Positions 22,721 through 34,208 of a DNA stretch of 64,000 nt are shown piece after piece; the stretch's first letter is position 1; each line of letters opens with the position of its first letter. Below the pieces are notes generated by a model. It worked only from the letters and a program-made list of their open reading frames with translations, did not search any database and was not told the origin of the DNA. Both the position numbers and the translations under genes were made by a program. The stretch spans positions 1-64,000 of the forward strand of contig CP075493.1 of NCBI GenBank assembly GCA_021613535.1, in the 5' to 3' direction. The stretch is from Adineta vaga (Eukaryota > Rotifera).

Positions 22721-25198
22721 GGAAAAGAGCTTTTATAGTTTTCTCAGTTTTCTATGCTACTTTTTAAAGAACGTCTATTGTTACACAGAAGAAATACAAC
22801 ACTGATTAAATTTCAGCTACTCGTTTCGATATGGGCATACCGTTCAGTATCAAATAAAATCTCTTGAAACGAAACTAATAGTACATCTAGATCTTAACAT
22901 TTCGTTATCTGAAGTACAGAATTTATACCTCGTGTTTGTAGTATAATTATTACATCATGATGCCTAAATATACATCATACAAACGATCTTGGACTACAAG
23001 AGTATGTCTGAGAAAGAAAAGAGTATGTTTTATGTGCCATAGTCAAGGAGGAAATAGCGGATATGAAGTATAAAAGTACATCGAAGTACATAAGCAGTTC
23101 CAAGGATGTTTTTTTTTAAAGGGTTAACCTGAAAATGAGCAAAAAGAAAAATATCGAACGAGAAAAATGTCGAAAGTAAAAATGATCGAAAACGAAAAAT
23201 GAGGGTGACGCAGAAATGCGAGAGTGAGAGTGATAATGGTGACAGTTTTCGATATTTTTCTTTTCGCTCATCTTCCAGAGAATCTAAAGTACATTAAAGT
23301 ACAGAAAAGTACGTAAAAGTTTTCTCGAAAATGCATTCACTCAGATTAAGCAACGCTCTCAGTAGAATTCTGACTTGTTTTTAACTGCAACTCGAAACAT
23401 CTGGCATGATTCGACCGATTCGTATGCAGATTCGGTCGCAGCAGACGGTCGAAATGTGACTAGAACAATCTCAGAAACTTCCGATTTAACGGAAATTATA
23501 TCGGTTCCACAGGATTCTAACAGGCGTGACTGATCTGAAAGTAGATGAAACAAATTACTCCTTTCAGTTCCGGCGATGTACAAACAATGTTTCTAATAAC
23601 GACGCAAAAATTTTGTCGTGCCTTGTTTGACTTCCCGCGTATGACTAATTTCCATATAGTTTAATGATGTTTTGATATCTAGTGAATTCTTAGATCATGC
23701 TTTTTCGAATCATATATTTACGGTCTTTTCTTCGCTGTTTTCGCAGAGATATCGCCCGGTCTACGATGAAGAACTCTATCCATCGTTATCACGATTGAGT
23801 TCTCTAATAACGACACTCCAGCAATATACAGGAGGGCTGACAAGTCACTTTACAGAGAAAGGAGCTCACGTCTCCATCAACCTCGTGGTCGAAAAGCTAG
23901 TTTATTTACCAATAATAGAGGCATGTTCACACTTTAAGACAACACTAAAAAATTTTGGATGGCTCTTTGAAATCTGTTACTGGTAATCTCAACAAAGATA
24001 CTGCCTTTTCCACATATACGTATCTAATAATGACAACAAAAAGCTGTTAGCGTAGTTCTGCGGGATTAGATGTGAAACACGAACTAACTGGTTTATTCCT
24101 CACTAAGTCTACTATCTCATAGTGTCTTATTCCGACTATTTAATTCTAATTACGAAAGACTGAATAATTGATTGTAATCGTAAGTATCGTAGACATGAAG
24201 GATATTATTTATTAATATTTGTTAGTTAAGCTACCTAATTAACGGCAGTTAACTAATACTGTTTATTTCAACTAATGATTCTTTAATCACTAATTAATGT
24301 TCATTGCTAAGGTGTCCGTCCCGTCGGTGATGCCGCATTGTTAAGGTGTGATGCCGCATTGTTAAGGTGCCTGTCACGTCGGTGGGAAGAGGGGAAAGCA
24401 CAGCGAGTGGGTCAATTTCTACCCTACATACTTCAACACTCCTTTCAGTTCGTGTTTCACAAAAGCAGAGGATAACCTTTACTGAAGTCATTTGTCCTAA
24501 TGGTTAATTGCGCAGAAATGCAACGGTGCCGATCATACATCGCTTCATAGTCAATGGTATTCACCTCTACTGACTACTGTACGACGATTATCATGTATAT
24601 TCTCAGTAGTGAGCGATGCGAGAGTCTTCGGCAAAATGTCATACTCTGTTAGCCTACCCTGCCAATTTCTAAACTAGTCAAATACTTCTTTTTTTTGACA
24701 GAGCAATATTTGAGCGACTAATTTTATATCCGACATACTTTTCGATTATTTTGATCTATACGAACGGAACCGTAACGAAAAATTACATCAATGTGTAGTG
24801 TATCAAAATTTCTATCGATACCAACTTTGAGCACCCTCTTCTCAACAAAGTATTCCTTTTCATCAAAAATTTTGAAACTAAGATATTTCCATGGAAACAG
24901 AGTCCACCTTTAGATCTTTCAGAAACAATATAATCTTTAAAGGGTTACCCTTTTACGGATAAGGTTTTTGATGATTTTCAGTAACGTCTTCTTCAAAAAT
25001 CAACTTCCTTTTTTAAAAAAATGTGTTTCGTTTATCTCGGTTTATGATTTTTTTGATCTTGTAACAAGAAATTCTCGGTCCAAGCTTTGCCAATATATTA
25101 AGAATTTTTCTCATTTGAAAGAAGGTGTCGAGATGCAGAGCTCTATAGAGGCCTTTTTTATTAGCTTTTACTGTTCATTATATAAACAGACGCTTATG
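22721..25198. other. Intergenic stretch with decayed repeats, no gene recognised
   Basis: Contains a small inverted pair (23131-23160 with 23247-23275), repeated AGTACA motifs at 23063-23090 and 23290-23320, relics of the TAATAACGAC family (23590-24020), and a short direct duplication of GATGCCGCATTGTTAAGGTG at about 24328-24370. The NRPS promoter should lie in the first part, but no element can be named. Confidence 0.5.
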
Positions 25199-25394
25199 CA
25201 CTGTAAAAAAAAAAGAAGTTTTACCGGACCTGTATCCAAGGGAAGATCCTTTGAGGTTTAGTATCGATTTGGCAAACTAAAAACCGTTCGGTTGAATGTT
25301 CAACGATCTTTTTTTAGTTTGGCAAATCGCTACGAAACCTCAAAGGATCTTCCCCTGGGTACAGGTTCGGTAAAACTTCTTTTTTCTACAGTGT
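25199..25394. mobile_element. 196-bp palindromic element
   Basis: Arms of about 85 bp starting CACTGTA and containing AAGAAGTTTTACCG, with a short AT-rich centre. No coding capacity. The superfamily cannot be assigned from the ends alone, and the target duplication is unclear. Confidence 0.75.
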
Positions 25395-25987
25395 GTGCCT
25401 AGATCCCCATTTTGACACCTTTTTTCAGTCATTTAACTTATGAGCCCCTTTCTTCGCTAAAAAAAAGTAAGATTAAAAAGAAAGGAGCTCTGTGGTATCT
25501 TGTATCCTGAGATTCTCTTTCAAACAAAAAAGAATTTAAATATGTTAGCAAAGCCTACACAGAAAATTTCTTATCTGAAAGTGAGCTTTTTTACTCTTCT
25601 GTGGTTTATATCTCTGTCAAGGGTCATAGTATTGAGCTGACAGATTTGCCGTAGTGTCCTCAGCTCAGCCTCAACATAAGCTCTGACTTTCGCCCCATTG
25701 AAACGCTCCCGAACTGAGATTGATTATTAGGCGGAGGGTCTTAATAAAGTGTTTTAGATTCATTCTTCATTCTTTAACAAAAACTTTGAAAATTGCAATT
25801 TTTATGAAGTGGAGTCGTTCATGGAGACTATCAATTTGAATGGACATTCGTCTCACTATCCGGAAATTACGCATAACATGAACTCTTCGTGCGTTATTAT
25901 GTTGAAATGTATCCGTCTGGAAAGACTTGACAGAAAAAAACAATTCAATAAATTTGGTTTATCACGATCAAACAGTTAGGTAGTAAG

Positions 25988-26371
25988 CAGAGGCGTGCAC
26001 GGGGCAAAATGTTCTGTTTTAGACCCGAAGCTATGAATGACATAGATCAAATGCTGAGAATGTGAGAATAGTCCTATTCGATGCAGAATTCTCTGGCCTA
26101 CACGTCCATATATTTGGGTCGCCATTTTGGATGTTCAATAGAGAAGTTATAGCTGCTACGGGGCAAGTCTACGTGGGACGTCTCGGGTAAAGCTGCCCCG
26201 TAGCAGCTATAACTTCTCTATTGAACATCCAAAATGGCGACCCAAATATATGGACGTGTAGGCCAGAGAATTCTGCATCGAATAGGACTATTCTCACATT
26301 CTCAGCATTTGATCTATGTCATTCATAGCTTCGGGTCTAAGACAGAATATTTTGCCCCGTGCACACATCTG
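25988..26371. mobile_element. hAT-type miniature element with perfect 8-bp duplication
   Basis: A 384-bp palindrome with ends CAGAGGCGTGCACGGGGC and CAGATGTGTGCACGGGGC. GTAGTAAG occurs directly at 25980-25987 and again at 26372-26379. Arms are about 170 bp. Non-autonomous; the short frame inside is a by-product of the palindrome. Confidence 0.9.
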
Positions 26372-26379
26372 GTAGTAAG

Positions 26380-29246
26380 AATGATCAAATCATACTGTCT
26401 CTTCCAGAAAAAGCTTTATTTTAGCATAAAAACTAAGGGTAAATTTAACCTGCAATACACCATTAGAAAGAGTAATCTTTATGGTAAAAAATCACCATTC
26501 AATGTGGTTTTGTTTCTGTTTTGATATAAAGAAACTTATAGAATATATTAAATGATATTGAACGATAGTGAAGCCGCAGGAACGATTTTCACGGTATTTA
26601 GTATTGGACTTTGTCTCTATCTCCGATTCTTCTCGAAAAATCAATCTGTTACAGAGGTTTGTAGTTTAGACTCTGCTTTTTCTAACTAAAAAAGATCTAA
26701 TTGGTTTACAAGTCGACAAAACGGTTTTATAGTCTAACTTTTTCCAAACGACTTTTGTATTGCACATTATTTGTCTATCGACCCAGGTTACAACGAATGT
26801 GTTTTCTGGACAATGAAATTCTACCAACATTTTCTTTTACAGTGAGACTGCAAACTAGTCCATCTCTGTTTTATACGTAAAAGGCGCGAGAAATGGCTGC
26901 TAAACTGTCTTCCCAATCAAGAAAATGGTATTTCTATGTTATTGTACTGAAAAATCAGTATTATTCGACCTAGCTCAGCAGTGAATAAGGTCTTCTTTCC
27001 GTGGCGTCCGCCTACAAGAAGAAAAAAGCGTTTTTTTTCGGATTTGATTCGCTTAAGATCACTAAAATCCATTGTGGATTTCACAAACGGTAAAATCCTT
27101 AAAATGTTGTACTCCTTGATTTGCTGAGTTTTTAGGACTTTCGGACATCTTCGGGATTCAAAGCAGAACGAATCCGCCTTTTCTCCCTCACCTTACACGC
27201 AGGACCGTGGCTATATAAAATCCTAACCACACTAAAGGTAAACACGTACATTACAAAATTGTAGGGTTGCAAAATACTTGAATAGTTCTAAAGAGATATC
27301 AGGGCCTCGGGACATTTGCAACAATTGCAATTAGTAAGTAATACATGGAGATGCTATATAGAATTTGTTAAATCCTACCAACGGATATTATCTGAATTAC
27401 GTCGGACTCTACATTCAGCTGCAACCCAGAACTTTTTGGATCTATCTAGAGTCGTTAAATGAAACCCATCAAGTCCAATCCCCCAAGAAAAATAGTACCG
27501 GATAAATCAGTTTAGTATTTCCACTTCAAGCGCAACTTTTCCAAAATTTTAAGATTCCAGATGACATACTTCTATTTGAAATCATCCTTATTCTTCAAAC
27601 ATTGTTCCACACTAAAAACGGAAAATCGGCTATTCTGCATTTCACAGCAAAGAAAAAAACAAAACAAACTGAATAAGCCCAAAAAGCACCCAAAAAATAG
27701 ACAAAACCAAAAACACAAAACGGCCCATCAGCCTCAACATCCCAAAACCATCTCGAAAACTCCGGAAAACTCCAAACAAAACTGAAATAAACCGACACCT
27801 ACCACACAAATCCGAAAAAATCCTATCACGTCGCAAAAAAAAACCGAGACGGTCTGCACATCCTCTATTCATCCACGATAATGCCCAACAACCCAAAAAA
27901 TCACGGCACATCTTGAATGGCGACAATGGATAACAGAATCTCTTCAACAGCAGCTAAAAAACAACGACATCTGATGAAAGTCTAAAAAACCCAGAAAGAT
28001 CATCCATAGGCAACAACAAACCAAAAAATCCAAACAACCCGCGAAAGATACAGAAGTGAATGACAATGCCGCAAAAGACTGAGAAATTCGTTGTGAAGTT
28101 TTAAGAAGTAGTGAAGTGTTCGAAATTTGCGAAAAGATATTGCCATTAAGGAGAGAGCCACAAAAACTGCTATATTTGCTCAAAAGTGTCTGAAAGTTCC
28201 GATATATTGATAAAGATCGGGGAAATCATTGAAATATCCGAAACTTCGGATAACATATCGATGTATCTGGAATATTTCGAAAAGTCTAGAGTAGTCTGTA
28301 TGATTGGCTAATCAGCTAGAATATAAAGGAAAACTCGGAGAGGTTTAAGAAATCTAGAAAAGTCTTCAGACGTTTTGAAGAATGTCTCAAAGCCCATAAA
28401 GTGGTGAAAATGTCGCGAAAAGCTCGGCGATATGCCCAAAATTCGGAACTAAAACGGAAACGGATTAGATTTCCCCCAAAAAGTCCACTTGGGTTGTTGT
28501 AATACATAAAGCTGCGAGTTTGGTGTTTTGTTCTAGTGTTAGCTATCGGTCTTTCCACGAAGCTCTTTAAAGGGAAAAGTTGATACTGTATCATAGGAGT
28601 TGAAATCGTGTGGATGGTTGTCGATAACTTTAAATATACAGCGGATACAACAAACTAATGAATAGGATGTCATTATATCCTATGCAATACTATGGTTGTG
28701 TTTTTAGCTATTTCAGTTCTCCACGCTTACTAATCTAAAGGGGGCTATAGTCTGTGTTGTCTGAATTAGCTACTAACCTTTATTGAAGTTGGTTTCCGAT
28801 TAATGCGTTGTATAATGATTAAGTAAGTAGTGATCAAAGGTTTATATACACATCTTTTTTTCGTTCTATCTCCCGCCTTTTCTCTGTTTTTTTGGTATCG
28901 TTTTCATGGTTCGTTGCTTTCTTTTCGCCGCTTTAGTTTTTCGTCTTCAAACAGAATGGCTTAATAGTCGTCTTTTATTCTGCCATCTCATATATCTCAT
29001 ATTGTAGACAAGTGGAATCCGCTATTTCTGCTCACGAATGGAACTTCTAACGGCTCTACTTTACTGTCCGGCAACTTTTGTCACGAGAAAGATGTGATTG
29101 GCACAGCTAACTTAAAGTTTTTTTACCAATCCACTACATCCAACACGAATCCAACCGCTATTTTCTAAGTGGCTGATTCCCTCAGCCAAACAGGTTGTTC
29201 GATAATTTTTAACCTCAGCAGCTTACGTCTTTCGACTAATAGGAAT
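26380..29246. other. Non-coding stretch with marked base skew
   Basis: No gene recognised. Between about 27640 and 28080 the plus strand is very poor in T and rich in A and C; 28080-28480 then shifts to purine-rich. The apparent minus-strand frames in this part are dominated by Phe, Leu, Ser, Arg and Trp, as expected from the skew rather than from selection. Confidence 0.5.
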
Positions 29247-29254
29247 ATAGGAAC

Positions 29255-30321
29255 CAGTGGTCGAAATGGGCTGCCCGGGTCAGACGTTTTGTCGGGCTTG
29301 CCCGACCCGACGGTATTATTCACGTGTTTATGGTTTTCTGTGCTATTTCATATCTCTTGTGCCGGTGTGAGTATTTTTAAGCATCCTATAGACAAAAACT
29401 GCGTCTCAGTACCAAAAACAATATTAATGTTTGCTTTTCTCGAAACCGATAGTGTGTCTCATCTACATATTGCTTTCTATAATATATTATCCAAATTAAA
29501 TAATATAGTAATATTTTTAGAGATGAGATTCTATACAAATAAACCATCGTCAATGTTTGGAGTAACGCATGCCAGCTTATCTTATACTTTAATCTTAACT
29601 AATAGATATATTTACTGTGTATAGAACGATACACAGCGGAAAGTTTTATGAGTTCTATACGTTTCCACTAAAACACTTGTACTTTAATAATATGAAAAGC
29701 TAGCTCATTTATGAAAGTAGCCCGCATGTAATAAGAAAATTTTACTGCCCATTGCCAATGCGATCGAAAAATCATACGTTTCTATAGTGGACTAAAGTTA
29801 ACCTATAAAAAATGGTTATCCAAATTTTTTGATCACGCATCTGCACAAACGTTCATTGAGTCCTACTTCATTAACCGATTACAGTGTAAGACGATATAAT
29901 CTACATACATGATACACTTCGTTCAGGTTTATTTTACCAAAAATTCAGAGACATACTACAATGAGTTATGTCTGATTACGACCAGCACATCAAAATATGC
30001 TTTGAAATACCATCTTATTAAATTCACTCATGTTTAACTCAGACAATTTTATAGTGAGAGAGTTTTATTCACTTAATTTAAGTCCACCGGTCACATCATA
30101 ATGCTAGCTATTTGCTTTTTGGAAACCTTGCTTATCACTAAAAGAATCCTTTACTCCTAATAAAAAGAGCAAATGTTTACAATAAACTATCCTTCGGGCT
30201 CGGGCCAGGCCGGGCTGGGCCGGGCAGAGCCAAATTTTGTTGGGCTCAGGCGGGCATAGAAAATACACGGGCCATTTTGGGCCGGGTCGGGCCACGAAAA
30301 TGAGGCCCGTTTCGTGTCCTG
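29255..30321. mobile_element. hAT-type element with GGCCCG-rich ends
   Basis: A 1067-bp element. The left end reads CAGTGGTCGAAATGGGC and the right end, reversed, CAGGACACGAAACGGGC. ATAGGAAC occurs at 29247-29254 and at 30322-30329, an 8-bp duplication. Subterminal stretches carry many copies of GGGCCGGGC / GCCCGACCCG. No intact transposase; the 151-codon plus-strand frame at 29169-29624 crosses the left boundary and is not credible as a gene. Confidence 0.85.
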
Positions 30322-30329
30322 ATAGGAAC

Positions 30330-31119
30330 TTCTCTTTACGCAGACGTTTCAGAGGTACTGTTTCCACCTGCTTATAATACTGAGGTAGTTCTACCCGAAA
30401 ATCCATTCACAATGCGAACATTCTCAACCAATTTTTCGCAGCAACAGAAAACAATAATAATACAAAATAGAAAGGTGCCTATAGTTAAAGCTTCCAGCCA
30501 TATTTCCTCTCGTTAACATTCCAGCATTACCATTTTCACTGCGTTATACTATTAACATTCATCCGTTAGAGACGGCACTCAAGAAACACACCTCCCAAGC
30601 TTCGTTGCTCAGTATCCAAAAAAGTTAAACTTTATCTAAAGACAGCTCTTCACGAAGCGACGATGTCAGTCCATACTATCCTCAATAATACGTGACATCT
30701 GTAGTTTCGTGTTTTCCGTAAAACAAACGGTGCTCTATAAAATCATATATTCAGAAGCAAGACGTTTAAAACGCATCTATATAGCATCAAGAAATTTCTC
30801 AACGTCATCAAAAAGCGCGCAAAGTGCAGACAATCTCCCTAATAACGATAATCCAGCAAGATATATGAGAAAAACCATTTTTGAAAAAACAAAATGATTT
30901 TTTTCGCAGAAATTGAGAGACGGTCTCTGAGATAATTTGTAGAGTAGGACTGGTTCTACAGTCCTGGAAAAAAGTTCTGGGACAACATAAAATGACTTCC
31001 GAAAATTTTATATTTCGTTCAAATTCAATATCGTGTATATGGTAATGTTAGTTTCATATATGAGCAACGAAGAGGTCATCAGCGAAAGAGAACGAAAGAA
31101 AGAGAGAATGGAGAAAAAG
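30330..31119. other. Intergenic stretch, no gene recognised
   Basis: Contains one relic of the CCCTAATAACGA motif at about 30837-30850 that links to the element family at 5685-6593. Nothing else could be assigned. Confidence 0.4.
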
Positions 31120-31192
31120 TGACCTTCGTGGGACTCGAACCCACACCTTCTGCTATCCGGGCAGATGTCCTAGCCAGTTAGACTAGAAGGAC
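31120..31192 (-). tRNA. tRNA-like gene or tRNA pseudogene, anticodon position GGA
   Basis: A 73-base cloverleaf can be drawn: acceptor GTCCTTC/GAAGGTC with one T-T mismatch, D arm GTCTAACTGGCTAGGAC, anticodon stem TCTGC/GCAGA, T arm GTGGG/CCCAC with loop TTCGAGT. The seven-base anticodon loop is CCGGATA. The triplet in anticodon position is GGA (serine), but serine tRNAs have a long variable arm and this one has only about four bases there. Position 33 is C instead of the near-universal U and position 37 is a pyrimidine. It may be a pseudogene or a promoter-bearing tRNA-derived sequence. Confidence 0.6.
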
Positions 31193-31435
31193 CAACATAA
31201 TCCCCAGTTTAGCGTTGTGTGATTCATCACAAACGCTAACAGGTAAGTATAGTTATTGCTCAGGTATTCAAAGTACATCATCTATGTATAAAAGTCCTGG
31301 TTTTAATATAAGAAAAAAAAATAGTAAAATTTTCCTGCGAGCAAAAACTTCTGGGACACTTTTTTATCTCTACGTTGATCAAGGTTTAGCCGGGAAAATG
31401 GCACCATTGGGAAGTTCATGAAAAATTGAGTATCG

Positions 31436-31765
31436 CTTAGAGATTAGAAAAACAACAAGATATCAGCTTGTTTCTTATCTTATTTTGAAGGGCAGAAAAC
31501 ACTGAACAAGATTTAATATCTGCGAACCAATTAAAGCTAAGCACCAACAATGTAAACAACAAAGAAAGGAAAAATATGGTTTATTAAGAATTTTCTATAA
31601 AAATGACTGAGAAAACGGAAAAGTTTATGTTTTCATTTTCTTTTATCCCGTAATATCCTGTCTAACATATTAGAGCTTTAGATAACATTGAATCTTGTTC
31701 AGTTTTTCTGCTCTTCAAAATAAGATAAGAAACAAGCTAATATCTTCTTGTTCTTACTAATCTCT
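31436..31765. mobile_element. Small fold-back element
   Basis: Inverted arms of about 75 bp (31436-31510 with 31690-31765) built from TTAGAGATTAG and CTTATCTTATTTTGAAG. A fragment resembling the inner arm sequence appears at 55880-55900 in the MIO-enzyme intron. Confidence 0.65.
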
Positions 31766-31887
31766 AAACATATTTCTGATGATCACCCTCATTTCCCAGC
31801 AAAAAATCGCTATTTTCAACATACCTTTTCGTAACGATCTGAACCGTGAAAATGTTCCAGCTGTACCATATATGTAATACTCGAAAA

Positions 31888-32965
31888 GGTATTACTAATT
31901 TATGCTAACACCACACACACCCAACTTTTTAAGTACGGACATAGGTTGGTGCTACTAACATCCACAGATCAATGAGTTATGATCACTAACACCCACTTTG
32001 TCTGACACTTAGATGAAAAAAGCCATCAACAAAAACGAAAAAATGACCCCTCTCAACACTAACACCCAATATCTCTCTTATAGTCTGGACTAACATCCAA
32101 GTGTGTCTACACTAACACCCACAGAACTTCACGATCTACGTTTTTACTTAACTAAGTGCCAATTTCGGAACATGTTTTTACAATGAAATTCATTAGACAC
32201 ACATGAAACCAGTCAAAAAGTGAAATCTGACCCATATAGTTTTCATCTGAGATGCCTATGAAATAGACATGTTTTCAGGGTAGATAAAGCTGATTGAGAT
32301 CTACAAAATGATGCTTAATTCTATGAGAAAATATGTTGCGCCCGAGATTTCGTCTAACCCATACTCCTGTAGAATGGACAAAACCATGATTTAAGATCAC
32401 TTTATACCTAAAAAATTTACTATATGAGAACCAACCGGCGCGATATTTTGAGACTTGATGGAACTCATTGAGAACTACAAACTGATACTGAATTACATAG
32501 GAAAATTTACTGCAGTCGGGATTTCGAAAGGAGCAGACCCCTACAGGTAGTCTTTTAGCGTCGATTGGTAGGAGTCCCAACTGTTTCTCGTCACTTTTAA
32601 TCATCGACCTAAACCCTCCAGAGCGTTCCCTTATGGCCTTTCGAAAACAGAATGGAAGTTAAGAGAAACCGTGGGAACTCATACCAGTCGATGCGATTTT
32701 TCATGCTGATTCACAATATGATCTCAGTTTAGATCTTCCCTATAGCTTTTGGTTGTGGGTGTGAGTGTGCGTGTAGACACACTTGGATGTTAGTCCAGAC
32801 TATAAGAGAGATATTGGGTGTTAGTGTTGAGAGGGGTCATTTTTTCGTTTTTGTTGATGGCTTTTTTCATCTAAGTGTCAGACAAAGTGGGTGTTAGTAG
32901 CAGCAACCTATGTCCGTACTTAAAAAGTTGGGTGTGTGTGGTGTTAGCATAAATTAGTAATACCC
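31888..32965. mobile_element. Fold-back element of the CTAACACCCA family, copy 1
   Basis: About 1078 bp with terminal inverted repeats of about 230 bp starting GGTATTACTAATTTATGC. Each arm contains at least five copies of CTAACACCCA or CTAACATCCA at irregular spacing. A 109-codon minus-strand frame (32275-32604) in the middle has two internally similar segments (FSYVIQYQFVVLNEF and FSHRIKHHFVDLNQ), so it appears to be built from a repeat. It resembles no family I know. A related copy lies at 47388-48133. Confidence 0.82.
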
Positions 32966-32983
32966 TTCCGCAAGTAATAGGTA

Positions 32984-33909
32984 CTACTATCGTCGCCAAA
33001 AATAAAATGAACGCGGGCATTTTTTGAATAACTCGAGAATGGAAATAGCTATTGATCTGCGGTTTTCACCACTGGAAAAAGCAAATTTGGGGAAATATGC
33101 TCATGCCAAATTAGGCGGAAAGTTTTACTTTCAAGGGGTCTATGAAAGTCTGGACTTGTTTCCGACGATACTGTCAAAAACCTTTGCAATAGACTTTGGG
33201 TTCTGAAAGAAGACCTGACCACACAAAACGTTTCTCTCTCGATCTGCGCAAAAACGCCGTCGCTCCCATCTTCCGCTCCATGGCCACAGGGGTTCTTTAG
33301 AGACCCGTTTTTTGACCAATTAATCTTAAATCACTCATAAACAGTACTAACCGATCATGCTGACTCCAGTGATCGTATTTATTTTTCGTTTCAGTGCCAT
33401 ATTAAGCCGTTTTCTCAATATTTTCGAATGATAGATTCTTCATGGTTTAGAGCAAGGAAGTTAATTTTCAAAATATTAAGTAAACGGCTTAATATGGCAC
33501 TGAAACGAAAAATAAATACGATCACTGGAGTCAGCATGATCGGTTAGTACTGTTTATGAGTGATTGAAGGTTAATTGATCAAAAAACGGGTTTCCAAAGA
33601 ACCCATGTGGCCATGGAGCGGAAGATGGGAGCGACGGCGTTTTTGCGCAGATCGAGAGAGAAACGTTTTGTGTGGTCAGGTCTCCTTTCAGAACCCAAAG
33701 TCTATTGCAAAAGTTTTTGACAGTACCGTCGGAAACAAGTCCAGACTTTCATAGACCCCTTGAAAGTAAAACTTTCCGCCTAATTTGGCATGAGCATATT
33801 TCGCCAAATTTGTTTTTTCCAGTGGTGAAAACCGCAGATCAATAGCTATTTCCATTCTCGAGTTATTCAAAAAATGCCCGCGTTCATTTTAATTTGCCGT
33901 TGATAGTAG
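32984..33909. mobile_element. Near-perfect 0.9-kb palindrome
   Basis: Arms of about 425 bp with a centre at about 33420-33470; the ends begin CTACTATC. The same 60-codon frame appears in each arm on opposite strands with only a few substitutions, showing the arms are recent or kept alike. No transposase. Confidence 0.85.
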
Positions 33910-34208
33910 ACGTTAAATGTTTTATTTATCAACTGTTTTCAACAATGAAAGCGCAGTAAAAACAAATCATGTTGAACTATATGACGAGAATTATATGTAA
34001 CAAAGGATAGAAGATACAAAAAAAACTTTCAATACATAAATAAGCACAGCTATGATGCATAGTTCTTATCACCATTCATACTAATGATGAATTAGGTAAT
34101 AGAAAAACAAGATACAGCACGATAATGATATAATCTTACTATATAATAAAGTATTTCATAAACAAGTAAAAGATTTCGTCTAATAACCATGAGTATTCAT
34201 CATAATTT
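33910..34208. other. AT-rich spacer
   Basis: No feature recognised between the palindrome and the end of the next broken gene. Confidence 0.4.

Noticed and set aside
27642-28183. Overlapping Phe/Leu/Trp-rich minus-strand frames resembling membrane proteins
   Set aside because: They arise from the base skew of this stretch; no start context, family motif or splice structure supports a gene.
33024-33870. Two nearly identical 60-codon frames on opposite strands
   Set aside because: They are the same frame in both arms of a palindrome and have no independent support.
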